DNA of 64,000 bases, from contig NZ_GG657895.1 in assembly GCF_000156355.1 (NCBI RefSeq), forward strand, positions 62,001 to 126,000, in the 5' to 3' direction. The notes beneath the pieces were generated by a model. The model was not told where the DNA came from, ran no database searches, and saw only the letters and a program-made list of their open reading frames with translations. The translations under genes and the position numbers were made by a program. The stretch's first letter is position 1, and each line of letters starts with the position of its first letter. This DNA is from Methylophaga thiooxydans DMS010. GTDB taxonomy: Bacteria; Pseudomonadota; Gammaproteobacteria; Nitrosococcales; Methylophagaceae. Positions 37,478 through 46,884 of this stretch are shown here, in pieces.

Positions 37478-38547
37478 AGCGTTCTGCCTCGTTTAATAAT
37501 CAAGGCAATAAATAGAGGAATTCCCACTAACGCTGTAATAATTCCAACCGGAATTAATACACCTGGAATCAACATCTTGCTGGCGATAGAAGATAAGGAC
37601 AGTAACAAAGCACCGGCTAAGGCACTCCCTGGTAAAAAGAAGCGATGATCTTCCCCAAGTAATAGCCGTGCAATATGTGGCGCAACCAAACCAATAAAGC
37701 CAATTTCACCCACAAATGCCAATGCTGCCGCCGTTAAGACACTGACGCGCATTAACACCATTAAGCGTAAGCGCGATACTTTGATCCCCATACTATGGGC
37801 CTGCTCTTCTCCGCTCAGCAACGCTGTCATAGCCCAGCTTTGGCGCATTGAAAAAGGCAATGCCAAAAGTAATACTGCAGCCACCAGCGTCACTTCCGCC
37901 ATACCCGCTCTTGCCAGACTGCCCATAGTCCAAAACACTATTTGCTGAACCGCTTCAGCATCGGCAACAAACTGTAATAAGCCGACGATCGCATTAAGGC
38001 CAAATAACAAGGCAATACCAAACAAAACGACGGTATGCACTGCCGCGCCGAAATGACGTGATAAAAATAATATTAACAGTGCAGCTAATGCTGACATCAC
38101 AAAAGCAGCAAGCGGTAAGATAATGGTTGACGGCAGTCCAAACAGGCTAAATTGAAACACAATGACCAGTGAAGCACCCAACGTTGCCGCCGCACCGATG
38201 CCTAAGGTAAAAGGACTTGCCAAAGGATTATTGAGCACGGTTTGCATTTCAGCACCTGCTAAACCCAAGCACGCGCCCACAACCACCGCTAGTAAAGCTT
38301 GTGGTAAACGAACATCCCATATGATGACGCGTACAGCCCCTTCTACAGCATCAGCCTGAAACAACCCATTGAGAACCTCTAACCATGATAACGCGGCGGG
38401 TCCACTGGCCACATCAAACACAAATGAGCCAGCAACGAGTAATACTAAAAATGATAGAAGAAGAAGCTTCCAACTAATCGAACGCTGATACTTTGTGGCG
38501 AGCGACGTACTTTCAGAATCATGCTGTGGTAAAACATCAGAAGCCAT
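37474..38547 (-). CDS. FecCD-family iron-siderophore permease
   Basis: A 357-residue inner-membrane permease with about nine or ten spans and the FecCD segments DVRLPQALLAVVVGACLGLAG and FVGEIGFIGLVAPHIARLL (the ATPase-coupling loop). It forms a homodimer with the FepC-like ATPase. It lies between the binding-protein and ATPase genes in the usual order. Confidence 0.92.
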   Translation of the reverse strand: MASDVLPQHDSESTSLATKYQRSISWKLLLLSFLVLLVAGSFVFDVASGPAALSWLEVLNGLFQADAVEGAVRVIIWDVRLPQALLAVVVGACLGLAGAEMQTVLNNPLASPFTLGIGAAATLGASLVIVFQFSLFGLPSTIILPLAAFVMSALAALLILFLSRHFGAAVHTVVLFGIALLFGLNAIVGLLQFVADAEAVQQIVFWTMGSLARAGMAEVTLVAAVLLLALPFSMRQSWAMTALLSGEEQAHSMGIKVSRLRLMVLMRVSVLTAAALAFVGEIGFIGLVAPHIARLLLGEDHRFFLPGSALAGALLLSLSSIASKMLIPGVLIPVGIITALVGIPLFIALIIKRGRTL

Positions 38548-38548
38548 C

Positions 38549-39691
38549 TTAATTTGTCCCTACCCAATAGGTGCCGTTAAGCTCAATCGGCTGAAAGCGT
38601 CGATATATCTCTTCCAAAGTAGTGTCAGGATTCAGATCGTTGAACGCGTTTGGGTAGAGCCATTTGGCAAAAGCTTGTAACGCAGCAATATTTAATGGTG
38701 AGTTGTAAAAATGATGCCAGATCGCAAAGGCACGTTTCTGTTTTACAGCATCAAGCTGGGCCAGCCAGGGTGCAGATAAATTATGTTGAAAACTCTGTTG
38801 TGCTAACTCGTGTGACACACCTGCGCCAAGCGCGATAAATTGAGGGCTGTCAGTCAAAGTGTTAACTGACCCTATTGCTGTGGCGATATACACATCAGGC
38901 TGGTTAATTAATAAATATTCTCGATTAATAATGCCTGCCGTGCCCGGTACATATTCAGTAGCAATATTGTCTGCCGCCAGCCAATCAATAAAATGTCCCA
39001 TCATACCGTTGACCATCGTCTCACAACAGGTCGAGCCTAAACCGACTCGACTATGCAAAAACACTTTTGTCCGCTTGCCGGCAGGAAGCGTTTGCAATCG
39101 TTGTTCAATCGCGTCCAGTTGTTGTTGATAGAACTTATTAAATGTCGAGGCTCGTTCCATTTGCCCTAAAACCTGCCCCAATATGGTGATACTGGTTGGT
39201 GTGTTTTTAATTGGCTCTTGGCGGAAATCAACGAAAACGACTGTCACACCGGCCTGTTTAAGCTGTTCAATCAAACGTGAATCTTTTGATGTCGGCCCAT
39301 GCCCTTCCAGCCCAAACACAGCCACATCAGCATCAAGCGCAATAGCTTGTTCGACACTAAAGCTATCTCGCGCACTCCGCCCAATCAAAGGAATAGCATC
39401 AATATGAGGAAATTGTTGCTGGTATTGTTGATAACCGGCCGGATCAGCCAATTTAAAGTCAGGTAACATGCCCACGATCTGCCGCAACGGATCATCCGGT
39501 TGCAAAATACCTAAGGCAGGAATATAGCGGCTTTCTCCCAAAAGAATACGGTCAATTTTCTCGGGCAAATCGACCTGCCTTCCAGCCAGATCAGTAATAA
39601 CTTGAGCTTGAGCGCATAAAGGAAGTAACAGATATGTCAGCGCTAAAATAATCGAAAAACGGCGAATAAATAACATCAGCATGGTAAACAT
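38549..39691 (-). CDS. Periplasmic iron-siderophore binding protein
   Basis: A protein of about 380 residues with a signal peptide (hydrophobic to LLPLCAQA) and a TroA/BtuF-like fold beginning TDLAGRQVDLPEKIDRILLG. I place the start at 39691. A longer frame with TTG at 39736 would make the protein begin inside a terminator hairpin, which is unlikely; ATG at 39682 is also possible, and no strong ribosome binding site decides. It should deliver the ferric siderophore to the FecCD permease. The start of its gene directly follows the hairpin after the receptor gene. Confidence 0.85.
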   Translation of the reverse strand: MFTMLMLFIRRFSIILALTYLLLPLCAQAQVITDLAGRQVDLPEKIDRILLGESRYIPALGILQPDDPLRQIVGMLPDFKLADPAGYQQYQQQFPHIDAIPLIGRSARDSFSVEQAIALDADVAVFGLEGHGPTSKDSRLIEQLKQAGVTVVFVDFRQEPIKNTPTSITILGQVLGQMERASTFNKFYQQQLDAIEQRLQTLPAGKRTKVFLHSRVGLGSTCCETMVNGMMGHFIDWLAADNIATEYVPGTAGIINREYLLINQPDVYIATAIGSVNTLTDSPQFIALGAGVSHELAQQSFQHNLSAPWLAQLDAVKQKRAFAIWHHFYNSPLNIAALQAFAKWLYPNAFNDLNPDTTLEEIYRRFQPIELNGTYWVGTN

Positions 39692-39700
39692 TTTTTTGAT

Positions 39701-39734
39701 ACAAAAATGAGTCAGATACCGAAGTACCTGACTC
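39701..39734 (-). terminator. UUCG-capped hairpin between receptor and binding-protein genes
   Basis: On the minus strand GAGTCAGGTAC and GTATCTGACTC form an 11-pair stem (one G-U) around a TTCG loop, followed by ATTTTTG. It is a strong intrinsic-terminator-like structure, placed inside the operon, 37 bases after the receptor stop. It probably reduces transport-gene transcription relative to the receptor. Confidence 0.8.
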
Positions 39735-39770
39735 AATAGATAACTCTAATCAGGGAAAATTAAAGCCCAT

Positions 39771-41732
39771 TTAGAACTGCCAAGCTACGCTCAAGCGCAC
39801 ATCACGACCGGGTTCGTTCAAACCTTTCACACCCTCGTAACCAGCAATGTGCTCAAAATCACCGTTACTGGCATGATCTAAGTAATTTTTATCAAACACA
39901 TTCCGCACTGTTAAGGTTATACGTACATCGTCTGTGGTCGATGGTAGCCACTGCGCATAGAAATCATGTACACCATAACCGGCTTTATCAATATCCCCTA
40001 CCGATGTTTCGATATTATCTTCGCCTTTAACGAAACGGGCATTCCAACCAAAGGCCCATTGTTGATTAAGTTCATAATCAAATTGTGCGATCCAAGTATC
40101 ACCAATTGTGTTGGCAATACCACCATGCTCGTAGGCGTTAGCATCTTCCCCATCAACTTCAGCATCGTTATGGTGAAAGCTCAGACTCGCCATCAGGTTA
40201 TCCCAACGGTTACCGACTCTAAGAATGTAACCATCCGACTCTAAATCACCCACATTTTCATAAACTCGGGCTCCGAATAATGGGTCTCCAATCAAGTCAT
40301 TGATATTAGATTGATACACTTTCGCTGAAGCAAATAAAGTCGGTGACTCATAAGCCACACCAAACTCGGTATTGTCAGCATCTTCAGGTTTAAGGTTAGG
40401 ATCTTTGCTCCAACCATCCAGTTTGAAAGCATCTTGAGCTAATGGGCCTTTGAAGGCCTCAGCATATGATACAAACGCACTAAAGTAATCGGTAAAGTGG
40501 TAATTAATACCAATATTATGACTCACCTCAGTTTCATCGAAGTCGACATCATTATTATCTTCTAACTCATAATCGTCGTAACGTAGCCCCGCACTTAACA
40601 ACAAGGCATCAGTCAATTGAATATCATCCTGAATGTATACCCCTTTCACTTTTGACTTCTCTTCAGCTGCCTCTTTATCCGTTGGGTCGCCGGCTGTTGT
40701 TTCATCATGACGGTAATCGAGACCATAAGTCACTTTATGCATACCGATATTGGATGTATTACGTAAATCAAAGCCTCGGCTTTCACCACTTCCGTAATAC
40801 GGTCCAAAACGACCATCGTTGAACAAGTCAGAATCGGTATTAAATACTGTCAGGTTTAGATCTACATACTGATTTTCAACCGGGTTCAATTCATAATTTA
40901 ACGTTACTGTTTCTCGCTCTGATTCCATTGGGAATAATTGATTAAACGAACTTACTATCCATTGAGGTCTAGCGGTTCTCTCCCCTTCATCTTTTCGCTT
41001 TTCATAACTCAAACGAATGGTCTGACTGTCTGTCAGGTGACCAACAACCTTCGCAAACAAATAATCCTGATCGAAACTGGTACCCGCTTGCTCATTACCG
41101 TCGCCATCTTCGTACTCATCAGGCTTGTTTTGAGTGTAGGAAACCATAGCACTCCAGTCATCTGTCAGACGACCAAACAAGCTAGTATTAGTTTTGAAGC
41201 TGTCAGTGTTGCTCGAGAAAGTGCCTTTAAGCAAACCACCAAACTGTTGGCCTGGTTTCAACATATCTTCAGGATCTTTAGTAACAAACTTAACTGAACC
41301 ACCTAAAGCGCCTGGGCCAGATAAGGCATTACCAGCACCGGCATTAACTTCAACACGTTTTAGTAACTCAGGTTCAATGGTGATACGACCGTTGTGATGA
41401 TATAGACGTGTTGCTTGTTGAGCACCATCTATAGTGATGTTCAGCAATTGATCTTCCACACCACGCACATACAGTTTTTGAGCAATATCAACACCGCCAC
41501 CGATAGTGACTTCTGGAGATTGGCTGAACAAGTCTTCCAGGTCATTAGCTTGTAACTTTTCAATCTGCTCAGCGTTAACACTATTGGTTTCCGGTGTAAT
41601 GGTATTACCCGATACTTCTAAGGTGTCCAGTTCTATTAACTCTGCGGCAACAACAGACTGCGTAGCCATTGCTGACAGTAATGCGACGGAAAGCACAGTA
41701 GGCCGACTAATTTGGTTAAGTTTCTTATTCAC
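39771..41732 (-). CDS. TonB-dependent ferric-siderophore receptor
   Basis: A 653-residue outer-membrane receptor with a signal peptide, a TonB-box-like segment near LIELDTLEVSGN, a plug domain (about 40-160, with GPGALGGSVKFVTKD) and a 22-strand barrel ending LSVAWQF with terminal Phe. Context indicates petrobactin or a related ferric catecholate-citrate. A good Fur box precedes it. It starts the minus-strand uptake operon. Confidence 0.92.
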   Translation of the reverse strand: MNKKLNQISRPTVLSVALLSAMATQSVVAAELIELDTLEVSGNTITPETNSVNAEQIEKLQANDLEDLFSQSPEVTIGGGVDIAQKLYVRGVEDQLLNITIDGAQQATRLYHHNGRITIEPELLKRVEVNAGAGNALSGPGALGGSVKFVTKDPEDMLKPGQQFGGLLKGTFSSNTDSFKTNTSLFGRLTDDWSAMVSYTQNKPDEYEDGDGNEQAGTSFDQDYLFAKVVGHLTDSQTIRLSYEKRKDEGERTARPQWIVSSFNQLFPMESERETVTLNYELNPVENQYVDLNLTVFNTDSDLFNDGRFGPYYGSGESRGFDLRNTSNIGMHKVTYGLDYRHDETTAGDPTDKEAAEEKSKVKGVYIQDDIQLTDALLLSAGLRYDDYELEDNNDVDFDETEVSHNIGINYHFTDYFSAFVSYAEAFKGPLAQDAFKLDGWSKDPNLKPEDADNTEFGVAYESPTLFASAKVYQSNINDLIGDPLFGARVYENVGDLESDGYILRVGNRWDNLMASLSFHHNDAEVDGEDANAYEHGGIANTIGDTWIAQFDYELNQQWAFGWNARFVKGEDNIETSVGDIDKAGYGVHDFYAQWLPSTTDDVRITLTVRNVFDKNYLDHASNGDFEHIAGYEGVKGLNEPGRDVRLSVAWQF

Positions 41733-41740
41733 AACAACCT

Positions 41741-41759
41741 CGTAATAATAATCATTATC
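41741..41759 (-). promoter_or_regulatory. Fur box of the receptor operon
   Basis: Read on the minus strand, GATAATGATTATTATTACG matches the Fur consensus at 15 of 19 positions, including the first nine in a row. It ends 8 bases before the receptor start codon region and would repress uptake genes in iron excess. Confidence 0.8.
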
Positions 41760-41846
41760 AAATACAACAAGGTCGCATTCTAATGAGCAATCGATTGAAA
41801 TGAAAAGAAATTTACAACTGTTACATTTCTGTTATAAAAATGTGAA

Positions 41847-43202
41847 TTAACACAAGGATAATGAGGCTACTGGTAAGGTAATTGTCATTCGTAAACCACC
41901 CGTGTTGAGGTTTGTAGCCTGTAACACACCACCGACAGCTTGAACCTGTCGCTTAGCAAGCGAAAGTCCCACGCCGAAACCTTGATATAAGGGCTGACTT
42001 GATCTCGCTATCCTGAAAAAAGGTTTGAAAATATCTTCCAGATGTTTGTCTGCTACACCTGAGCCTTGATCATCAATTTGAATCTGATAATGGGCATCTT
42101 CTTTAAATAAACAAATCGTTACTTGACCACCCTTAGGCGTATGGCTAAGTGCATTTCTGATGATGTTTTCTAGTGCATGCCCCAATGCCCTAATGCTGCA
42201 ATGCCTTAGCTGAGAATGTTCTGGTAACTCAGTAACAAGCTGATGTTCTGGAAATTCAAACCGCGCATTATCAACGATACTGTCGATTAAATCACTGAGG
42301 TCCAGTTCCTCGCTTTGTAGATCAGGTTGCTCGTTTTCAATCCATGCTAGTGTCAGGGTATCTTCCACCAAGTCGCGCATTTGGTGACAGTCTTCGCGTA
42401 TGCGCTGAATGGGTTGTTGATTCACCCCCGATTGCTCTGCCCAACTCAATGCCAACTCAATTCTGGTCAAAGGTGTACGTAGCTCATGCGACAAATCAGA
42501 TGTTAGATGTCGCTGCGTCTGGATCAAGTTGCCAATACGCTGCGCCATTTTGTCAAAAGTCTCAGCGATCACAGCAATCTCATCTTGGCGATCGCCCAAT
42601 TTATCGCGCAGATGAACGTCAAATTGACCATCACTCAGTTGATGCGTTGCTCGTTCAAGCTGACGCAATGGCGACATCACATGACGATAAATCACAAAGC
42701 TCAACAACGCCATCAATACCATCGGCAATGCAATTTGTAACAGCAGGCTAGCTTGAAACCAATATGTCCCTGGTCGCATACGTTGTGGCAAGGTGATCAG
42801 AAAATGCGTATTTCCATCAGCAAACGTCACATCCATAATCGGATTTTGTTTGAAATACAGGTGGATTTTCCATTCAATGTTTCTCCCTAGCCGAAAGCCA
42901 TCCTTAAATTGCTTAGATAAAAAGCTACCTGCCAGCGGTTGAATATCTGACTTTGCCAGAGCAACCCAGGTCTGTTCTTGTTCCTGTACTTGTAGCAACC
43001 ATGTGTTTAATGCGGCCATATCACCGCGTTGATAGAGAGTCTCAGCCTGTCGGGCATAATCCAACAGCTCTTGCTGATAAGTTTCATCAATAAAACTCAT
43101 ATGTTGTTCGGTTTGCATCATTAACCAATGAATTAACCAGAACAGCAAAACGGTGCCAGCGACAATAATGACACTCAGCTTCCACAGCAAACGGCGCCTC
43201 AT
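41847..43202 (-). CDS. Sensor histidine kinase of the iron locus
   Basis: A 451-residue inner-membrane kinase: two spans (about 10-28 and 150-175) around a periplasmic sensor loop, then HAMP (HVMSPLRQLERATHQLSDG), a HisKA dimerisation helix with the phospho-His in SHELRTPLTRIE, and the ATPase domain with the N box ENIIRNALSHTP and DQGSGV. The order matches EnvZ/PfeS-type kinases. It overlaps the response-regulator gene by 4 bases. It lies between the receptor and mucD and probably senses siderophore or envelope state to control the locus (inference). Confidence 0.88.
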   Translation of the reverse strand: MRRRLLWKLSVIIVAGTVLLFWLIHWLMMQTEQHMSFIDETYQQELLDYARQAETLYQRGDMAALNTWLLQVQEQEQTWVALAKSDIQPLAGSFLSKQFKDGFRLGRNIEWKIHLYFKQNPIMDVTFADGNTHFLITLPQRMRPGTYWFQASLLLQIALPMVLMALLSFVIYRHVMSPLRQLERATHQLSDGQFDVHLRDKLGDRQDEIAVIAETFDKMAQRIGNLIQTQRHLTSDLSHELRTPLTRIELALSWAEQSGVNQQPIQRIREDCHQMRDLVEDTLTLAWIENEQPDLQSEELDLSDLIDSIVDNARFEFPEHQLVTELPEHSQLRHCSIRALGHALENIIRNALSHTPKGGQVTICLFKEDAHYQIQIDDQGSGVADKHLEDIFKPFFRIARSSQPLYQGFGVGLSLAKRQVQAVGGVLQATNLNTGGLRMTITLPVASLSLC

Positions 43203-43918
43203 AACAGAATATAACCGGTCCCATGTACCGTTTGTAGTCTATCAGCCGGCATACCAGCTGCGACCAGTTTGCGTCTCACCCGGCTCATATGCATATCCAG
43301 ACTTCGATCATATCGACTAAAGTCTCTTTCCAGCACAAGACGGTAGAGCTGAGGTTTACTCAATGTCTGACTTGGATGCTGCATCAGAATCCACAATAAC
43401 TTGAACTGCAGGGGAGTAAAGGTTATTTTTTTTCCGTCGAAATACACTTCTTGTGTGGTTTTATCCAGTTGCAAGCCTGAGCGGTTCATATGAGACACGC
43501 TAACCTCAGGCTTGGTCTGTCTCAATGACCGTCTTAAAATAGCCTCTATTCGAAGCAATAATTCCGTTAAGTTGAACGGTTTCGATAAATAATCATCCGC
43601 GCCATTGCGTAAGCCAATAATGCGCTCTTCTTCTGCACCATGGGCAGTGAGCATAATGACGGGCGTCTCCCTACTCTGTCGGAGTACTTTCAGCACGTTG
43701 TAGCCATCTATTCCCGGTAAGGCGACATCAAGCAAAATAAGGTCAAACTGGTCACTCACCGCGGTTAACAGACCGGCATCCCCATCATAGGATTGCGTTA
43801 CTTCAAAGCCCGCCCCATCCAATAACACTCTGAGCTGTTTGTTCAGTATTTTGTCATCTTCAATTATCAGAATTCGCGCTTTTACGTTGTCTACTTGAGT
43901 CATTTTTTCAGCTATCAC
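43199..43918 (-). CDS. OmpR-family response regulator of the iron locus
   Basis: A 239-residue regulator: receiver domain with acidic pocket ILIIEDD, phosphoacceptor Asp64 in LILLDVALPGIDG and the Lys in YLSKPF, then a winged-helix domain (about 140-238). It heads a two-gene operon with the kinase, preceded by a Fur-like box, so its level probably rises under iron limitation, like PfeR or PirR systems that activate a receptor in response to a siderophore. Confidence 0.88.
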   Translation of the reverse strand: MIAEKMTQVDNVKARILIIEDDKILNKQLRVLLDGAGFEVTQSYDGDAGLLTAVSDQFDLILLDVALPGIDGYNVLKVLRQSRETPVIMLTAHGAEEERIIGLRNGADDYLSKPFNLTELLLRIEAILRRSLRQTKPEVSVSHMNRSGLQLDKTTQEVYFDGKKITFTPLQFKLLWILMQHPSQTLSKPQLYRLVLERDFSRYDRSLDMHMSRVRRKLVAAGMPADRLQTVHGTGYILL

Positions 43919-43930
43919 ATTAATCTAAAT

Positions 43931-43949
43931 GCTAATCATTTTCATTAAT
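43931..43949 (-). promoter_or_regulatory. Fur-like box of the two-component operon
   Basis: Minus-strand ATTAATGAAAATGATTAGC matches the Fur consensus at 14 of 19 positions and lies 12-31 bases before the regulator start codon. Confidence 0.65.
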
Positions 43950-43985
43950 GATATGTGCAAACTAAAAAAAAATAAATGCCTAAGT

Positions 43986-44026
43986 AAAAAAAAAGCAGCT
44001 GTTGCGATGCAATCAGCTGCTTTTTT
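43986..44026 (-). terminator. Terminator after mucD, possibly bidirectional
   Basis: GCAGCTGTTGC and GCAATCAGCTGC pair with one bulge; runs of A precede and runs of T follow on the plus strand, so it can end the mucD transcript on the minus strand. It marks the right border of the iron island. Confidence 0.8.
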
Positions 44027-44054
44027 CATGATACGAGATACTTATTACATGTAA

Positions 44055-45473
44055 TTATTTGGCTATTTTTAGCGCCAAGAATTGAGACTCGCCATTTCGT
44101 TGAATTAATATAGGAATCGGTTTACCAGCGGGTAGCTCTTTCGCTACCTCAACGAATTGATGGGCATCATTAAGTTCAACATTGTTAAGACTTAGAATGA
44201 CATCACCAGGCCGAACGCCTGCATTGATCGCCGGGCCTTTTTCCACTTTTGTGACAATCACGCCGCCGGTTTCCAGTCCTAATTTATCACGCTGAGCAGG
44301 CTTAATATCTGCCACCTCAACGCTTAAGCGAGAATCTACAAAGCGACCTTGTTTGCCACTATTGCTTGCCAGTTCTTCTTCCTCAGGTAGCTCTTCGATG
44401 CTGACTTGAAGTGTTTGACGTTTATTATCACGCATGATTCTGACATCGACCTCTTTACCCACCATGGTGCGACCAACGATTGGCGGTAGATCTGATGATG
44501 CCTCAACGTCCTTGCCATCAAACTCAAGAATGACATCACCTGCTTTAAAGCCAGCCGCCGCCGCAGGGCTGTCAGCCACTACACGTGAAACCAGAGCGCC
44601 ACGGGGTTTGTTCAGACCAAACGATTCAGCCAGTTCCCGAGTCACGTCTTGGATAACGACACCTAACCAACCTCGACTGACGTAGCCTTGGTCTTTAATT
44701 TGGGCAACCACATTCATCACGGTATCAATAGGAATCGCAAATGAAACGCCCATAAACCCACCAGTGCGGCTGTATATCTGGGAGTTAATGCCTATCACTT
44801 CCCCCTTCAAATTGAATAGCGGACCGCCGGAATTACCCGGATTAATCGCGACATCTGTCTGGATAAAGGGTACATAGCTATCACTTGGCAAACTACGGCC
44901 TAGCGCGCTGACAATGCCCGCAGTAGCTGAGTAATCAAAGCCAAAAGGCGAGCCAATGGCTAATACCCACTCCCCTACTTTGAGCTTATTCGAGTCACCC
45001 AGTTTTACAGACTTCAACCCCGTGGCATCCACTTTGATTAATGCCACGTCGCTGCGTTCATCACTGCCTAAAAGCTCCGCTTCCATTTCGGTGCGGTCAC
45101 TAAAACGTACGATGATTTCTTCTGCATCTCTGATTACGTGATGATTAGTCAATATATAACCATCATCAGAAAGAACAAAACCTGAACCTAAAGACTCACT
45201 CTCACGTGGTGAAGGCGGCATACCATTTGGACCTTCAAAGAATTTTTTGAAGAAATCGTCAATACCTGAGCCTTCTGGTATTTCAAGGCCTGGTGGCAGC
45301 ATCGATGTGGGAGTTTGTTCACTTTTGTTACGGGTACTGATGTTGACGACGGCATCACCATTGTCTGCAACCAGATCCGTAAAGTCAGGCAAGTTACGAG
45401 CTTGCAGGTTGAAGCTCAACATTACCCAAGCGAGCAGCATCATAAACGCTGACCAGGTTTTGTATTGTCTCAT
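44055..45473 (-). CDS. mucD: DegP/MucD-type periplasmic serine protease
   Basis: A 472-residue secreted protease. Signal segment to about residue 25. Trypsin-like domain with catalytic His112 (TNHHVI), Asp142 (RSDVALIKV) and Ser215 (NPGNSGGPLF), followed by two PDZ domains (about 265-355 and 375-465). It degrades or refolds misfolded envelope proteins. It is the last gene of the sigma-E operon and overlaps the rseC gene by 4 bases, exactly as mucD in Pseudomonas. Confidence 0.94.
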   Translation of the reverse strand: MRQYKTWSAFMMLLAWVMLSFNLQARNLPDFTDLVADNGDAVVNISTRNKSEQTPTSMLPPGLEIPEGSGIDDFFKKFFEGPNGMPPSPRESESLGSGFVLSDDGYILTNHHVIRDAEEIIVRFSDRTEMEAELLGSDERSDVALIKVDATGLKSVKLGDSNKLKVGEWVLAIGSPFGFDYSATAGIVSALGRSLPSDSYVPFIQTDVAINPGNSGGPLFNLKGEVIGINSQIYSRTGGFMGVSFAIPIDTVMNVVAQIKDQGYVSRGWLGVVIQDVTRELAESFGLNKPRGALVSRVVADSPAAAAGFKAGDVILEFDGKDVEASSDLPPIVGRTMVGKEVDVRIMRDNKRQTLQVSIEELPEEEELASNSGKQGRFVDSRLSVEVADIKPAQRDKLGLETGGVIVTKVEKGPAINAGVRPGDVILSLNNVELNDAHQFVEVAKELPAGKPIPILIQRNGESQFLALKIAK

Positions 45474-45895
45474 TTGAAATCCTCTATTGTTTTTACTTGC
45501 ACACCGGTATTTTTGTTTTTGAGTCGTGATTTGACGAAATAAAAGCCGGCTACTAGTCCTGATAGACCCGCTATGATTTCAACCAGTTCCCCACTATTTG
45601 CAATACGTGCCAGTGCCGCAGTTACAAACATTAGCAGTAATGGTAGTAAATACATCATGACGGCCCCCGACAACAGAGCCTGCTCTGGAATCGTCACCAT
45701 CACCTGTTGGCCTACTCGAAGATCTTGACTGGTTTTAACAGCAATACGTGAAAATCGTTGGCCAACATGTTTTGCCAGTAAACCGGTGCCACAGCCTTTT
45801 CTCGCCTGACATTGACCGCAGGTAGATTGGCGTTCAGCTTCCACCCAAACCTGATGGATATCACGACTAATAACTGTTGCTTTCTGTTCGATCAT
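45470..45895 (-). CDS. rseC: RseC/MucC-family membrane protein
   Basis: A 141-residue protein with an N-terminal cysteine cluster (CGQCQARKGCGTG) and two hydrophobic spans at about 80-125. It belongs to the RseC/MucC family, which modulates the sigma-E response and interacts with the Rsx/Rnf electron-transfer system in some bacteria. It shares a base with rseB upstream. Confidence 0.88.
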   Translation of the reverse strand: MIEQKATVISRDIHQVWVEAERQSTCGQCQARKGCGTGLLAKHVGQRFSRIAVKTSQDLRVGQQVMVTIPEQALLSGAVMMYLLPLLLMFVTAALARIANSGELVEIIAGLSGLVAGFYFVKSRLKNKNTGVQVKTIEDFK

Positions 45896-46881
45896 TATTG
45901 TGCTGCTATGTGAGTAATGGCATTACCAATTTTTTCAACTGTTACAGCCGGAACTTCCCCAACAACAGTTACAAAATGAGCGTGCATGATAGTACCGTAA
46001 GCATTGATTGCACCAACGTGCGAACCACCATTGAGATGGTCATGTCGAGCGCGAATTTTTTCGATAAAAATAGACACCGAACTTAATCCATCACTGTAAA
46101 CGCGCTGCTCAACAGCAGCGCCGTTGCTCGCACGAAGACGTGTTTGCTGTGCCACCAGCGCAAACCCTTCAGGCAACCACTGCATGCGCCATTGCGACAC
46201 ATTATTGGTCATTTTAGCCATATCCATTGGCGTTTCTGGCTCAGAACGATGCCAAGTCATCTCTTCGCCATTCATTTGCGGTTTCAGTTTATGTTCAGGG
46301 ATATGAACACTTGTTGATACTGATGAAAAAGCAAAGGTCTCAAGTACTTCACCCTGGTCATTTCTTAACTCAGACTTGAGTAGCAAGCCTGTTTCACTAT
46401 CCACCCAAAGACGATAGCCATAGCGATAGTTATCAAGCGGCTTGATAATCAGTTCATGTGCTTGTCTACCAGCGACGCGATCGGTGTCGCCCAAACCTAC
46501 CTCATAATAGGGTGTCGCTGAGCTCAGACGTCTAGGTAAATCACTTGGAAATCCTCTTCCCAATGGTCGCCGGCTCACATTAACCTGTTTACCTTCTGGG
46601 TTGATACAGGTCACCATATCGTTGCTTCTAATAACTTCTCGGGCAGCGCCATTTAAGGATATTAAGCGTTCCACTTCACCTCTGGCATCGGCTCGGTGAA
46701 AAATACGGATGGATTGTAGAGTTTTACCTGACTGATAAGCAAAGACACCCTCATAGGTCAGGTTTTTTGCTGCTTCTGTCATGCGCTCCAGCATCTGGAC
46801 AGCTTCTTTGTCATTCGCTTGGATGCTAGCAGACCAAGCAACACTCATGACCAGAAACAGATGTAGCAAAAACCGCATCAA
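45895..46881 (-). CDS. rseB: Sigma-E regulatory protein RseB/MucB
   Basis: A 328-residue periplasmic protein with a signal peptide (ends SIQA) and two lipid-binding-like domains (about 25-200 and 220-325). RseB binds RseA and shields it from DegS cleavage; lipopolysaccharide or misfolded lipoproteins release it. The FAYQSGKTLQSIRIFH strand opens the LolA-like domain. It follows rseA by 3 bases. Confidence 0.92.
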   Translation of the reverse strand: MMRFLLHLFLVMSVAWSASIQANDKEAVQMLERMTEAAKNLTYEGVFAYQSGKTLQSIRIFHRADARGEVERLISLNGAAREVIRSNDMVTCINPEGKQVNVSRRPLGRGFPSDLPRRLSSATPYYEVGLGDTDRVAGRQAHELIIKPLDNYRYGYRLWVDSETGLLLKSELRNDQGEVLETFAFSSVSTSVHIPEHKLKPQMNGEEMTWHRSEPETPMDMAKMTNNVSQWRMQWLPEGFALVAQQTRLRASNGAAVEQRVYSDGLSSVSIFIEKIRARHDHLNGGSHVGAINAYGTIMHAHFVTVVGEVPAVTVEKIGNAITHIAAQ

Positions 46882-46884
46882 TGT

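Noticed and set aside
39689-39736. TTG start for the binding protein at 39736
   Set aside because: Those 15 codons are the terminator hairpin itself; the signal peptide begins after it.
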